Source of the DNA: Calendula officinalis
Taxonomy: Eukaryota; Streptophyta; Magnoliopsida; Asterales; Asteraceae
Length of the DNA: 64,000 bases
NCBI GenBank assembly: GCA_963853835.1
Contig: OY970830.1
Coordinates: forward strand, 51,970,401-52,034,400
Direction of reading: 5' to 3'
Positions 37,141 to 47,639 of this stretch are shown here, one piece after another. The notes under the pieces are model-generated. The model did not search any database. It was given only the letters and a program-made list of their open reading frames with translations, and was not told the DNA's origin. Positions within the stretch are counted from its first letter, which is position 1. Each line of letters begins with the position of its first letter. The position numbers and the translations under genes are program-made.

Positions 37141-37165
37141 TGTAGCAATAAGAAATCCAAGAGAA

Positions 37166-39230
37166 ATGGGTGCGGTTATGTTGCACTTGCACCATACAAA
37201 ACCCAAACAAACCCACTTTAACGGGTCATTAAATGGTCAGAAGCGTTTGACCACTGTTGGAGAAGATAAAAATGGGTTCAGTAACAGTGCACCAGAAGAG
37301 AAAAATTGTGTTGACCCAACTCCAATTCTTTTAGCTATCGGGTACCCAAAAATCCCTTCCAATTCTTAAAAATTGGACGGTGGCGAACAACGGGAAGAGA
37401 ATCGAGTTTTGTTCTATCACAATACAAAAGCTACAAAAATAAATAAGAAACATCATAATATTATCAACAAGTTTTTTAAATATATATAAGAAACAAAACT
37501 AAAAATAAAATATACTAACAGTCAAAAAAGTGTTGGGACCACAGTAAACGTTTTTCTCAACTTTCTCCCGATCCCAAGTGTTCTTGCTGATTTTAACACA
37601 GTCAAGAACAAACAAACACGAATCCATCAAACTAACATCAACATCTCTTGAGACAAAATTCAAAACATCCAGTTTTACTGTCCCATTTCTTTCACAAGAT
37701 GCCATTGTATTAGCAAACAACATCAGTATATTCATCTTAAATAGATGATCAGGAGCAGATACTGAATTTTTAATTTGAAATGTAATGTTAGAAGGCCTAA
37801 TCTCTTTATCTGCCGGAAACTGATCAAGCCATTCCTTAATAAAACCAGGATCAGATTTACACGATAATGATTGAATATTAGTACCACCTTTTGGAATACC
37901 ATATACATCATGCACGGCATCAACATCAACAGGTATGTCTCATTTATCAGTTCTAATCACACTATCCACAGGGTCAAACCTGTCAACAACGTAATAACAC
38001 AATCTCCCCGGAAGCTTTTGTATGTCAAAACCTATCAAAGAACCAAAACCAAAACTTTTAGCTAATTCTTGTTGAGGAGCAGACAAAGAATTCATAACTT
38101 CAGACAGTTGATAAGGAGTTGTCCTAGTTCGAATCGATCTAAGTGTGTTTGACACGGACACGTTTTCATCAGAAGATTTTTTATCCGTTTCTTTCGGTTT
38201 TGGATTTATTTTGGATTTAGAAATTTTGGCTATTTTCGATATAGGATTTTTGGTTTTGTTGGATAAAGGCTCTTTGGCTTTGTTGGATATAGGCTTTTCG
38301 GCTTTGTTGGATATAGGCTTTTTGGATTTTGTTTTTTTAGGCTCAGTAGGTTTAATAGAAAAAAGAATTGGGCCGTCTTTTCGTGCTATTGATTTCTTTC
38401 TAGGATTTGATTTAGATGGAGGTTGTTGTTTTTCATCTTGTTTTTTTCTTTTTTTGGAGATTTCTTCATTCGCTTGCAAAATAGGCAACTTGACTATTAA
38501 CATATCTAAATCATTGTCGCCACCTACAAACAGAAAAAAAAAACAGATAAGATATCACAAATGATTAGATTGGGAAATAATTAAACACAAACATGTGGTT
38601 AAATTCTAAATAGAAGAAAAATCGCATGTGATTAACAAAACACATTTATCTTAAACTTAAACAGATCTAAATCACATGTGATTAACTAAAAGCAAAATAT
38701 ATTTTATAAAGCTAATTAAATGCACAATCACATGTGATTTAAAATAGAGGTTCACAAAATCAGTAGAGCTATTAACATTTCAGTATATCACATATGATTT
38801 AAAACAGTGGTTAAATTCTAAATAGAAGCAAAATCAAATGTGATTAACCAAACACATTTATCTTAAACTTAAACAGATCTAAATCACATGTGATTAACTA
38901 AAAGCAAAATATATGTTTTAAAACTAATTAAATGCACAATCACATGTGATTTACAACAGAGGTCACAAAATACAACACAGATATAACATTTGAGTACATC
39001 ACATGTCATTTACTAATACAAAACATTAGAAAACAAAAACATTAAGTGAAACGTATCAGCAAACATCATACGAAACCCTAAATAATGTTCGCAATACAAA
39101 AATACAAATAAATGAACAAGTATTTGTGTATAAACAGTAAAAAACATAAATAATAAGAAGAAAATCGCGTTTGAACTTACATAGAATTTCATCGGAGGGT
39201 TTTTTTTGGAGAAGAAGCAGAATCGGCCAT
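37166..39230 (-). pseudogene. ULP-like gene copy A, 3'-truncated
   Basis: On the - strand, exon 1 starts with ATG at 39228-39230 (MADSASSPKK) and ends at a GTAAGT donor (39175-39180). An 8-A run (39200-39207) puts exon 1 out of phase by one base compared with copy B. Exon 2 (about 38522-37520) begins GDNDLDMLIVKLP and has a lysine-rich region with repeated PISNKAEK-like units, then IRTRTTPYQLSEVMNSL, FGFGSLIGFDIQKLPGRL and VHDVYGIPKGG. One TGA interrupts it near 37940. Exon 3 (about 37430-37166) reads LLYCDRTKLDSL and FKNWKGFLGTR and is cut by the copia-1c junction, so the whole protease domain is absent. An upstream CT-rich tract on the - strand (39345-39380) may be its promoter region. Confidence 0.8.
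38672..38949. repeat. Palindrome array, block 4, in intron 1 of ULP copy A
   Basis: Exact cores start at 38672, 38728, 38884 and 38940, with damaged copies near 38622, 38786, 38832 and 39000. A unit of about 212 bp repeats (38672 to 38884 and 38728 to 38940 are each 212 apart). Confidence 0.88.
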
Positions 39231-39480
39231 TCTAAATCGCGTAAAAGTTGAATGCATACTAGCTTCGTAAAACGAAGGCAGAAATCGGTGAAAATGGGTT
39301 GAATTATGACGGTTTCCGATCAAATTGATGGAGATGAAAGGGTTTTAAGAGAGAGAGATAGAGAGAGGGAGAGAGAGAAAATGATCACACGATATAAGTG
39401 AGCGGGAATAATGAAAAGTAAAGGACATGTTAGTTTTAACACTCGGGGTAAATGACCAAAATACCCTTGCGCTAATTTAG
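39231..39480. other. Upstream flank of ULP copy A, possible MULE terminal region
   Basis: The stretch has a GA-rich tract (CT-rich on the gene's strand) at 39345-39380, then gggtaaatgaccaaaatacccttgc near 39447-39471. MULE ends often resemble the latter. The flank of copy B has a comparable atacccttcc near 44858. I could not find a matching inverted end, so the element boundary stays open. Confidence 0.35.
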
Positions 39481-39561
39481 TTAGCTATTTAAAGAGCCAA
39501 ATAATTCAAAGAATCACTTGTGATTGTAAAGGAACATTATTAATGGGATTGAAAAGTAAAA

Positions 39562-40390
39562 TCACATGTGATTACAAGTAATTACATATTATTACTTAGT
39601 AAAATCACATGTGATTAAAAAGAAACAGTAAAACAATGTATCTAAGTATTATTAAGAATAATACTTAGATACATTGTTAACAATCACATGTGATTTTATT
39701 AAGAATAAATCAAGATTTTATTAACAATCACATGTGATTTTGTAATGTAAAACAGAGTTTTTCATGAAACAAGTGAGCCTATGTACATAACAAATCACAT
39801 GTGATTTTAGTTCAGTATCAAGAGCACAAAAACAGGATTTGGAAAGTTAATTTCACATGTGATTGAGAAGCTATGAATTATTTTACTATGATTAGTGAGC
39901 AACTGAGAACAATCACATGTGATTGAACACAAATAACATAATAATCAAATAATAAAAAACAATCACATGTGATTTAAAAACAGAGTAAATAAAAAAATAA
40001 TAAAACATATTAACACAGTAAAATCACATGTGATTTACAACGGAAAAAACAATAGAAAGCAGAAGTCTATAATAAAAACACTAAAATCACATGTGATTTT
40101 ACTTCGGTATCAACTGCACAAAAACAAGATTTGGAAAGTTAATATCACATGTGATTGAAAAGTTATGAATTATTTTACTGTGATAAGGTGAGATACTGAG
40201 AACAATCACATGTGATTGCACACAAATAACATAATAATCAAATAATAGATACACAATCACATGTGATTTAAAAACAGAGTAAATAAAAAAGTAATAAAAC
40301 ATGTGAACTCAGTAAAATCACATGTGATTTACAACCAAAAAAATACTAGAAAGCTGAAATCGATAATATAAACACTAAAATCACATGTGA
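39562..40390. repeat. Palindrome array, block 5, with a 293-bp higher-order repeat
   Basis: Fifteen exact TCACATGTGA cores start at 39562, 39604, 39684, 39728, 39795, 39853, 39913, 39963, 40024, 40087, 40145, 40206, 40257, 40318 and 40381. From 39853 on, five-core groups repeat with a period of 292-294 bp (39853/40145, 39913/40206, 39963/40257, 40024/40318, 40087/40381). Spacings are about 60, 50, 61, 63 and 58. The spacers repeat as well (for example aaaacagagtaaat and ctataataaaaacac). Confidence 0.92.
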
Positions 40391-41138
40391 TTTTAGTTTA
40401 GTATCAAGTACACAAAATCATATAAAAAATACATAACTTATAATAAAAACTGTTTTAAGACAATTGTTTATTTATCACGAACTGGTCGATTAGAAATGAC
40501 ACGAAGAATATGAAGCTTGATTTGTTCTTTTGTGTTGGCCTTGGTGAAATCAATTCCTTTTGAATCATTTTTGAGGCATGTATATTATGGTCATGAGTAA
40601 TAATTTTTTATGCGAACCGCATCCTAAGCTTCCTCAACATCATATTTTGTTTCTCAAAATCAATTGGCATATCAGTGACACATAACTTTTCTGATTGTCC
40701 ATTGTATCCTTCCATATGGAACATAAGAAAAACACCACAATCAGTGAAAGTCTTTTTAGAGCACCATTTCAAATTCAACTTCTGCGGCTTCAACTTCCCA
40801 ACTTCTTCACCAAGACGATGTTCATATGCGATTAAATGGGTAGAAAAACAATATAGCTGTATACAAAAAAGTTTATTAAATATTTATCAAAATGTAATAA
40901 TTTTATAGAAAATTAAATAAATATTTATTTAAAAACTTACAAACAAATCACATATGTGCTTGTATTTAGCATCAAAATCGTCCACAACTCTGTTGTCGAT
41001 AATATAAAATCCTGGTTTCTTCCTTAAATCAAATACCAAACAATAAAAGTGCTCAAAAGCACATATGGGGAAGAAAACCTGTAATACATTTAAATGGAAA
41101 AACAGATATTAGATAAAAGTTAAAAATTTTCTACAGAA

Positions 41139-42472
41139 TCACATGTGATTGTTAACAAAATCACATGTGATTGATATCTTTGAAATTTAAAATAACAAAA
41201 ACACAAAATGCACTTACCAGATCGACTTTCTCAAACGACATCTTATCACTATCATCATTAAAAAAAGAACGAATACTTGTTGAAAAAGTATTGTATATCC
41301 AGTCGTGTGTATATTGGCTACCAGATGAATAAACAGGGGAAGGCTGTTCATGAAAGATAGTTAATACTAATACAAAAATATACATATTAAAAAAATTACA
41401 CTTACAAATATAGTGGATGAAAAAAACACTCACTTCAAATCTTTATGATGTTTAAACTTTTCTTCATGGTTTAAAATAATTGACCAAAGATCAATTATAC
41501 TTGCTTCGACATAAAGACGAGGAGTAAGTGACTCTAGAGAAAAACGGTTAGCAAATGTCACTTGATCAGAAGTTTCAAAGATGTTTTCCCTGTTATGGAA
41601 GAAAGAAAAAAATGAGTGTTACATAAATAAAAATAATAATAAATAAAGATTAACTAATTCAAAATTAACTAATAATTCAAAAAAGTAATCAAACTCACAT
41701 CCGATCTTCAAGAGCTGCAAAAAGCTCGCTTGCAACAGCAAATTCAAAACCTAAAAGACATGACTCGCAACAGTATTCTTATTTATATAAGGTGATCTCA
41801 GTGGTGGGGATGGTTTTAAAATTCTTTCTTCCTTAGAACGCTGCACCACTGTTTCAGAAAAGTTAACATTTTATAACCACCATGCAGACATAATTTCATC
41901 ATCCTCTGCAATCTCATAATCTTCATTAATCTCATTCTCAACCTCAGCAACCTTTGAAGCAACATTCTTAGCCTCAACCTCATTAACTTTCTCAACCTCA
42001 ACATTCTCAACAAACTCCACATTGGGAACACCAACTTCAGTCTATAAAATTCAGTTAATACTATTTAAACTCAAATAATACTCTGGAAATCACAAGTGAT
42101 TGAAGTACGTTTATAAGAAATTAAAAAGAAAGAGAAATGATAATACCTCACAAGCAATCACTAATTCAAGATTAAAAACTCTGTTAAATTCAGATTTAAC
42201 TAAATTTATCGCTCTATCCCCTTGTGGGAACTGAGCATCAACACGATCAAAAATTTCATAAACCAAATCTTTGTGTGTTTTGACAATTTCCTACAAAATT
42301 TCAAAAATGAAAGTTAATATCACATTAGATAGGAAAAAAATAAACACAAGTTATGGTATTGAAAATCACATGTGATCAGTAATATATATTTAGAACAAAG
42401 TATTATAAGAATGTTTTCAATCACATGTGATATTACAATATGGTTTACAAAAATGCTGTCAGTCACATGTGA
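41139..42472. repeat. Dispersed palindromes in downstream introns of ULP copy B
   Basis: Exact TCACATGTGA cores start at 41139, 41161, 42366, 42421 and 42463, all within inferred introns. Damaged copies are near 42089 and 42488. Confidence 0.85.
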
Positions 42473-42831
42473 TTAAGAAAAGAAAATCACAAGTGATTGA
42501 AAAAAGTTTATAAAAACTTGTCAAAACAGAATGTTAAATTTCAATACATTTTTAGATACAACATCAGAATTTTCAGGAATTTTTGTAGAACTATCATCAA
42601 TCTCATCATCATCATCTCCTTCTTGAACTTCATATGGTGGCAATAGATCAAGCAACCCAAAGGAACCCAATGCAATTTCTTCTGTCTCACGCCTTCCCAA
42701 ATTTCCTATCCAATTTCTAAAAATTGGACGTTTACGAGGCACCACAACAGAATCAAGTTGGGTTCGATCACAGTATAGAAGCTATAAAATAATAACAAAC
42801 AACACAATGTTAAATAAACAGATTTGATAAA

Positions 42832-43656
42832 TTATATCTTAAAAACAAATTTAAAATAGAATATACTCACGGTCAAAAGAGTGGCAGGACCACAATAAAA
42901 ATTTTTGTGAACATTCCAGCCGTTCTTGCTTAATTTAAGATTTTCAACCACGAAGCGACACCAATCAATTGATCTAACATCCATATCTTGTGCAACACGG
43001 TTCAAAATATCCATCTTGATATACCCATTAGCATCACAGGATACCATTGTAGTGCAAAATAGCATGAGATCGTTCATTTTGAAAAAATTATCAGGTTTAC
43101 CTGTTGAACTTTGAATTTTATTAACAATCATGGAAGCCCGAATATCCTTGGCTGGTGAAAACTGGTTAAGCCATTTCTCGATAAATTTAGTATCAGATTG
43201 TAAAGGTAATGACTGAATATGAGTGCCATCTTTGGGAATACCAAAAACCTCATGAACAACATTAACATCAACACTTATATTACCTTTACTTGTTCTAATA
43301 ACCATATTCTCAGGGTCAAATCTGTCAACAACAAAATAACATAGCCTTCCCGGTAATTTTTTAATGTCAAACCTAATTAACGAACCAAAACCCATGCTTT
43401 TAACATATTCTTTTTGCGGATCAGTCAAGGAACTCATCGCATAAGAAAGTTGTGAAGGAGTTGTACGAATACGGATAGAAAGAAATTTTTTAGTGGAAAT
43501 ATTGGTTTTAGGTTTTTGTGCAGCCTTTGATTTTTTTGTTTTCTTTTCTTCTATTAGATATAACTTTGTTGCAGCCTCAGGGATGATTTCTGATTGAACT
43601 GAAGATGTAGATACACCCTTTGTAGACAACTTTATTTTCAATTTTTTTGGAGCCAT
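42832..43656 (-). CDS. Longest open part of ULP copy B (exon 2, 274 codons)
   Basis: This is the best preserved open frame of the ULP family here, beginning MAPKKLKIKLSTKGVS. True coding probably ends at the donor at 42870, so the last 12 codons or so are intron. The N-terminal 70 residues are basic and low in complexity. From about residue 60 the conserved domain starts (IRIRTTPSQLS, GFGSLIRFDI, LPGRLCYFVVDRFDP, VHEVFGIPKDGTHIQSL, FFKMNDLMLF, RSIDWCRFVVENL). Copies A and C have the same domain in the same order. It precedes the protease in plant ULP-like MULE genes, and I know no defined function for it. Confidence 0.6.
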   Translation of the reverse strand: MAPKKLKIKLSTKGVSTSSVQSEIIPEAATKLYLIEEKKTKKSKAAQKPKTNISTKKFLSIRIRTTPSQLSYAMSSLTDPQKEYVKSMGFGSLIRFDIKKLPGRLCYFVVDRFDPENMVIRTSKGNISVDVNVVHEVFGIPKDGTHIQSLPLQSDTKFIEKWLNQFSPAKDIRASMIVNKIQSSTGKPDNFFKMNDLMLFCTTMVSCDANGYIKMDILNRVAQDMDVRSIDWCRFVVENLKLSKNGWNVHKNFYCGPATLLTVSIFYFKFVFKI

Positions 43657-43907
43657 TGGCTCAACTTCAGAAACAACTTCAGAATTTTTCTCTTGAACAG
43701 ATTGGTGTTCCGAACTTCTAACTAGGTTAAACCTTTTAGTTTTCTTTGAGTTACCCTCAGCAGTACCTGTTTTAATGGTGACCTAGGTCTTTTAGTTCTT
43801 ATCTCAGGCAACTGAGATAACACAGTAGACAAATCATCAACACCTATAAAACACAAAAAGAAGCAAGTTATGACAACTAATAACAATATGAGATAGATAA
43901 ACTGAAA

Positions 43908-44393
43908 TCACATGTGATTGAACTCACAATCTCACATAAACAAACTGTAATTTAGCTTACTAATCACATGTGATTAAGAGCTATGAATTATTTGACAGTG
44001 ATTAGGTGAGATATTGAGAACAATCACATGTGATTGAACTCAAATAAAATAATAATCAAATAATAAATAACAATCACATGTGATTTAAAAACAGAGTAAA
44101 CATTAAAATAATAAAACATGTGAACACAGTAAAATCACATGTGATTTACAACTAAAAAACACTAGAAAGCTGAAAATCTATAATAAAAACGGTAAAATCA
44201 CATGTGATTTACAACTAAAAAACACTAGAAAGCTGAAATCTATGATAAAAACACTAAAATCACATGTGATTTACAACTAAAACACAACAGAAGGCAATAA
44301 TCTACAATAAAAACAGTAAAATCACATGTGATTTACAAATAAAAAACACTAGAAAGGTGAAATAAATATTAAAAACGCTAAAATCACATGTGA
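43908..44393. repeat. Phased palindrome array, block 6, in intron 1 of ULP copy B
   Basis: Nine exact cores start at 43908, 43964, 44024, 44074, 44135, 44198, 44260, 44322 and 44384. Spacings are 56, 60, 50, 61, 63, 62, 62 and 62. The 60-50-61-63 run matches the higher-order repeat of block 5, including its spacers. The last four units are a simple 62-bp tandem. Confidence 0.92.
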
Positions 44394-44635
44394 TTTACAA
44401 CTAAAAAACACTAGAAAACAGTAATATACAATAAAAACGGTAAAATCGACGGATTACAAAACCTACAAAATCCGTAATATACAAAAACACATAAATGAAC
44501 ACCTATTTATACAAAAACAGTAAAAAAACTAATAATAGAAAAAAAAACAAAGTTAAAATGACCTGATTGTTGTTCGGCATTGACGGAAGCTTCAACAGAA
44601 GGTTCTACTTGAGAAGATGATCCTAAATCAGACAT

Positions 44636-45584
44636 TGAAACGTTCGAAAAGGTTTTTCTTCGATTGATATTGTGCGAGGAAGAAAGAGGAATGAAGAATC
44701 ACAAGTAATCGCCGGTAAAATCGCCGTAAATCGCCGGAAAAAACGAACGGTTTCCGAGAGGTTTTGAGAGAGAGAAAGAGCTGAAGAGACGTGATCAGAG
44801 AGCGGGAAAAGAAGAAATGACAAAGTGATGGGGGTTATATCAAATGTAAAATGATGGATATACCCTTCCACGCACAAAACCCATTTAAACTAGGATGTAA
44901 TCTGGACCATTGATCTCCTTGATCCAAGGGTCCAAAAGTGTTCCTTCACATTTATGATAATAAGCAGAAAGAGAAACATACCCAGTTGATTTTATGCTTG
45001 TAAAATAACTATGTATTTTGGAAGTTTAAAGCTGACAAACACGTCATTAATCCACTAGCCCACGGACTTACGAGAATCAAATATAAAGACATCAAAAGCC
45101 ATTCGAATTCTTTTTCGCCAAAAAACCTGTAATTTCAAAGCAAAAAATCGACATTATATATTCATTAATTGTAACTCTAAACAAAAACGACATGCAAAAT
45201 CAATAAGAGAAAATGGCAATATAGAAAATTTACATGGTAATCGACCACCCTCAGTAACGCCAGAAGAAGAAAATGAATATAAAATTAAGAAGATAAAGTA
45301 CCTGCAAGCTCTTTTTGGTTGGCCGGATAATTAAAAATCAACGGTGGAGCATGAGATGGTGGCGGCTGCCGCGTAATTGATTAGTGCAGAATAAAGATTG
45401 GGAGGGGAATGATTATATATTGATGTGATATTGGGTGTGTTTGGGTGTGTTTGGGCTTAGCTTATCAAATGGGCTTCTTTGTTTTGTATTTTGTAAATAC
45501 AATAATGGTTTTCTTTTACGGAAATATAATGGTTGCTTGATAATGGATTATTAAATTCTTTATAAAAAAACTACTATGGGCAGG
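44636..45584. other. Upstream flank of ULP copy B and unassigned sequence
   Basis: The first 250 bases hold a CT-rich tract on the gene's strand (44763-44780) and a stretch with aatctggaccattgatctcc and gatccaagggtcc (44898-44935) that resembles plant DNA-transposon ends. From about 45000 to 45584 I see no open frame of interest. A possible splice-donor-like context near 45300 on the - strand is not enough to call a gene. Confidence 0.3.
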
Positions 45585-45826
45585 TTTTTTTTACGTTGTG
45601 TTTCTTTTCAATCCAACATACGGAGTACTTTTTATTCTCTAGCGATTTGTCATCTCACACAATCATAATGATCCAAAATATCCTTGTTTCGTTTATGTTA
45701 ATGACGGTATTACAAGCCATGTTTACAAAATAAAAACAAAAAAGATTTGAGAGAATTGGAATTTAGTGTGAATCAAACAAAAATATCCCAAGACCGGTTA
45801 TAGAGGCTTATGGTGGTAAAATGACA
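45585..45826. repeat. Direct repeat unit, copy 1 (uninterrupted)
   Basis: It starts with tatgggcaggtttttt and ends near ggtaaaatgacaaaa. The same sequence at moderate divergence occurs at 46567-46699 continued at 49065-49165, where a LINE splits it. I do not recognise the unit itself. Confidence 0.75.
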
Positions 45827-45939
45827 AAATAAAATTATTAGGTTATAACGCGTAACAAATTACGGATTCTCGTAATTTTGCTAATGATATATTTTGTAGA
45901 AGTTAAAAAAAGAAGTATTATAAGACAGAAAGACATATA

Positions 45940-46251
45940 CTTCTTTCGTTTTAAAATAAGTGATACACTTTTCATTTTGAGGTATTCAAAATAAGTGATA
46001 CAATTTAAAAACTTACCATATTTTGTCAAAAGTAGTGGGGTCCACACCCACTAACTATCTTATTAATGTAATGAAATGACACATATACCCTTACTTTTTA
46101 CTTTTAAACATCATTAACTTCATTTCAATCAAAATATGTGGGACTCATCCCCTACTAACTATCAACTTTAATCTAATTAACCTTTATTATCATATTTTGC
46201 CTCAAAAAACGTGAAACAAAAAATGTACCACTTATTTTGAAACGGGGGAAG
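45940..46251. mobile_element. Stowaway-like MITE (312 bp)
   Basis: The terminal inverted repeats are CTTCTTTCGTTTTAAAATAA on the left and the complement of ttattttgaaacgggggaag on the right. They extend about 30 bp with a few mismatches and are flanked by TA (45938-45939 and 46252-46253). The ends resemble the CTCCCTCCGTT-type ends of plant Stowaway (Tc1/mariner) MITEs, and TA is the target duplication of that superfamily. It has no coding capacity. Confidence 0.85.
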
Positions 46252-46323
46252 TAGTACATTTTAGTATTCTAATGTACACATTATATAAACATGAAGAAAT
46301 ATAATATCAAATAAAGAAAAGTG

Positions 46324-46556
46324 TTAACTTAATAGATATGCAAATATAATAACAAATAAAAGGAAATAAACATCAAATATCACATTATGATAGTGTTTAA
46401 AATAAAAAAAATTCAAGATAAATTTTAAACACTTCCTTAATACAATGTTTGACGTTTTATTTGTTAGACTAACATCTTTATCTTCTATTAATATTTTGAG
46501 TTCTTGTATACTTTTTAATCTAGATAAGGCTACATACAATCAACCGAGTGAAAAAC
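46324..46556 (-). pseudogene. Helitron Rep/helicase C-terminal remnant
   Basis: The - strand translation reads LYVALSRLKSIQELKILI followed by about 25 residues ending SNIVLRKCLKFILN. The LYVALSR-KS-LKILI pattern with a following NVVYKE-like segment is the last helicase motif of plant Helitron (Pif1-like) proteins. One in-frame stop stands just upstream of LYVALSR. Everything N-terminal is missing, since the sequence changes to the direct repeat at 46565. No Helitron terminus was identified. Confidence 0.7.
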
Positions 46557-46566
46557 TGGCTCTCTA

Positions 46567-46699
46567 TGGGCAGGTTTTTTAAGTTGTGTATCTTTTCGTT
46601 CCAAGATACTTTTTATCCCTTTCTCTAGCCATTTGACATCTCATACAAATCACAATTATCCAAAATATCCTTGTTTCGCTTATGTTACCAACAGTGTTA
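46567..46699. repeat. Direct repeat unit, copy 2, left part
   Basis: It matches 45587-45715 and is interrupted at about 46700 by the poly(A) end of the LINE. The unit resumes at 49065-49165 on the other side, where it matches about 45735-45826. Confidence 0.75.
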
Positions 46700-46758
46700 T
46701 TTTTTTTTTAACGGAAAATTTATTACTCGAGTCTAGCAAAACGCTAAATTAAACAAGA

Positions 46759-47391
46759 TTACAAAGAAAACTTTAGCCAATCCACCCAAGAAACCTTAAA
46801 TTTAAGGTTCCGGTGTGAAAGCCCAGCAAAAGAATAAAATTTTATGCTATCTATTATGTCAAATTTACGAATTTTACCATTATCAAATAACAATGAATTT
46901 CTAAACTTCCATATCAACCAATATGAAGTAAAACCAATGAATTGAATGCTAAGCCGACGATGCTTATATTTGGGAATGAGTTCGGTTACATTCCACCATT
47001 CACTAAACGACCTGCAATCTTCAAAACTCGTGTTACACCATCTGGAAATACTCGACCAAATATCTTTAGCAAACGAACATGTGAAAAAAGTGTGATTAGA
47101 TAATTCCATACCTTGATTACAAGAGGGGCACATAATAGATTCAATCTCCATACCACGACGTGAGAGATTATATCTAGTCGGAAGACAGTCCAAACTAAGT
47201 CTCCATATAAAGACATTCACTTTAATCGAAATTGAAGAACACCATTTAGAGCTCATTTCTACACCGGGAAACAAAATGGAATTAATATGCCTCCTTGCGT
47301 CTTCTACCGAAAATTCACATTCATCTCCTAAATTCCACCAAACTTTGTCTTTACCTTCACCCAAATTAATCTCGGTAATACTAGCCATCAA
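46759..47391 (-). pseudogene. LINE C-terminal zinc-binding (zf-RVT) region
   Basis: An open frame of 210 codons encodes the plant LINE zf-RVT domain: KVNVFIWRLSLDCLPTRYNL, then CPSCNQGMELSNHTFFTCSF with the usual C-C-H-C spacing, then ISRWC. It is separated from the RT by a frame break near 47420-47640. It is the longest uninterrupted frame of this element, ending 60 bp before the poly(A) tail. Confidence 0.85.
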
Positions 47392-47639
47392 ATTATCATA
47401 TTGTTCTTGTTCTACACCCCCTCAAATATTTCTTCTCCAATTAAAAGACCAACCACCATTATGCAATCTCTCTTCAATTTTGCAAAACGAGTTTAACTCC
47501 ACCGAAACAACCTATTAAACAATAAACATAATGGCTCGTTACTAATCCATCTATCCATTTAAAAATTTACATCACCTCCACTAACCACGGAATATTTAAT
47601 CGAATGGTAAGGAATAATATGATTATAATGAAGGTAATT

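Larger units (their letters stand above)
34037..37165 (+). mobile_element. Copia-1c: internal fragment of a Ty1-copia element, no LTRs
   Basis: The sequence matches copia-1a from about position 6090 (just inside the primer site) to about 8575 (integrase start). It has neither LTR and no target duplication. On the left it joins ULP copy C inside exon 2, with a short shared attag at the junction. On the right it joins ULP copy A inside exon 3. It keeps the full-length gag start that copia-1a has lost. The leader (34040-35843) includes an extra hairpin-forming insert at 35266-35320. Confidence 0.88.
40460..44635 (-). pseudogene. ULP-like (Ulp1/C48 protease domain) gene copy B, nearly full length
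   Basis: Exon 1 is 44635-44563 (MSDLGSSSQVEP), with its donor at 44562. Exon 2 (43843-42871) carries SIRIRTTPSQLSYAM, MGFGSLIRFDIKKLPGRLCY and VHEVFGIPKDG, ending at a GTGAGT donor. Exon 3 is 42781-42548 (FGLLDLLPP). Exon 4 is 42290-42147. Later exons lie near 42041-41770 (Val/Glu-rich), 41748-41700, 41590-41434, 41345-41216, 41080-40945 and 40857-40460. The C-terminal exons form an Ulp1/C48 peptidase fold with His at 41050-41052 (FEHFYCLVFDL), Asp at 40995-40997 (IIDNR) and Cys at 40737-40739 (TDCGVFLMFHMEGY). This family removes SUMO-like modifiers, but the substrate here is unknown. A frameshift near 43770 and stops in the Val/Glu-rich exon and after RMRFA suggest decay. The alternative is a different splice pattern. 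Confidence 0.82.

Noticed and set aside
41816..42034. Leucine/arginine-rich open frame on the - strand
   Set aside because: It is the shifted frame of the Val/Glu-rich ULP copy B exon, whose repetitive codons give a repetitive alternative translation.
39562..44393. Regularly spaced palindromic repeats resembling a CRISPR array
   Set aside because: The sequence is plant nuclear DNA, the repeats are only 14 bp, and the spacers are themselves repeated. No cas genes are present. It is a transposon-internal tandem array.
45230..45380. Possible first exon of a host gene on the - strand (donor-like GTAC context near 45300)
   Set aside because: No open reading frame or start codon in good context follows and no second exon is recognisable. 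The ULP element flank is a simpler source.
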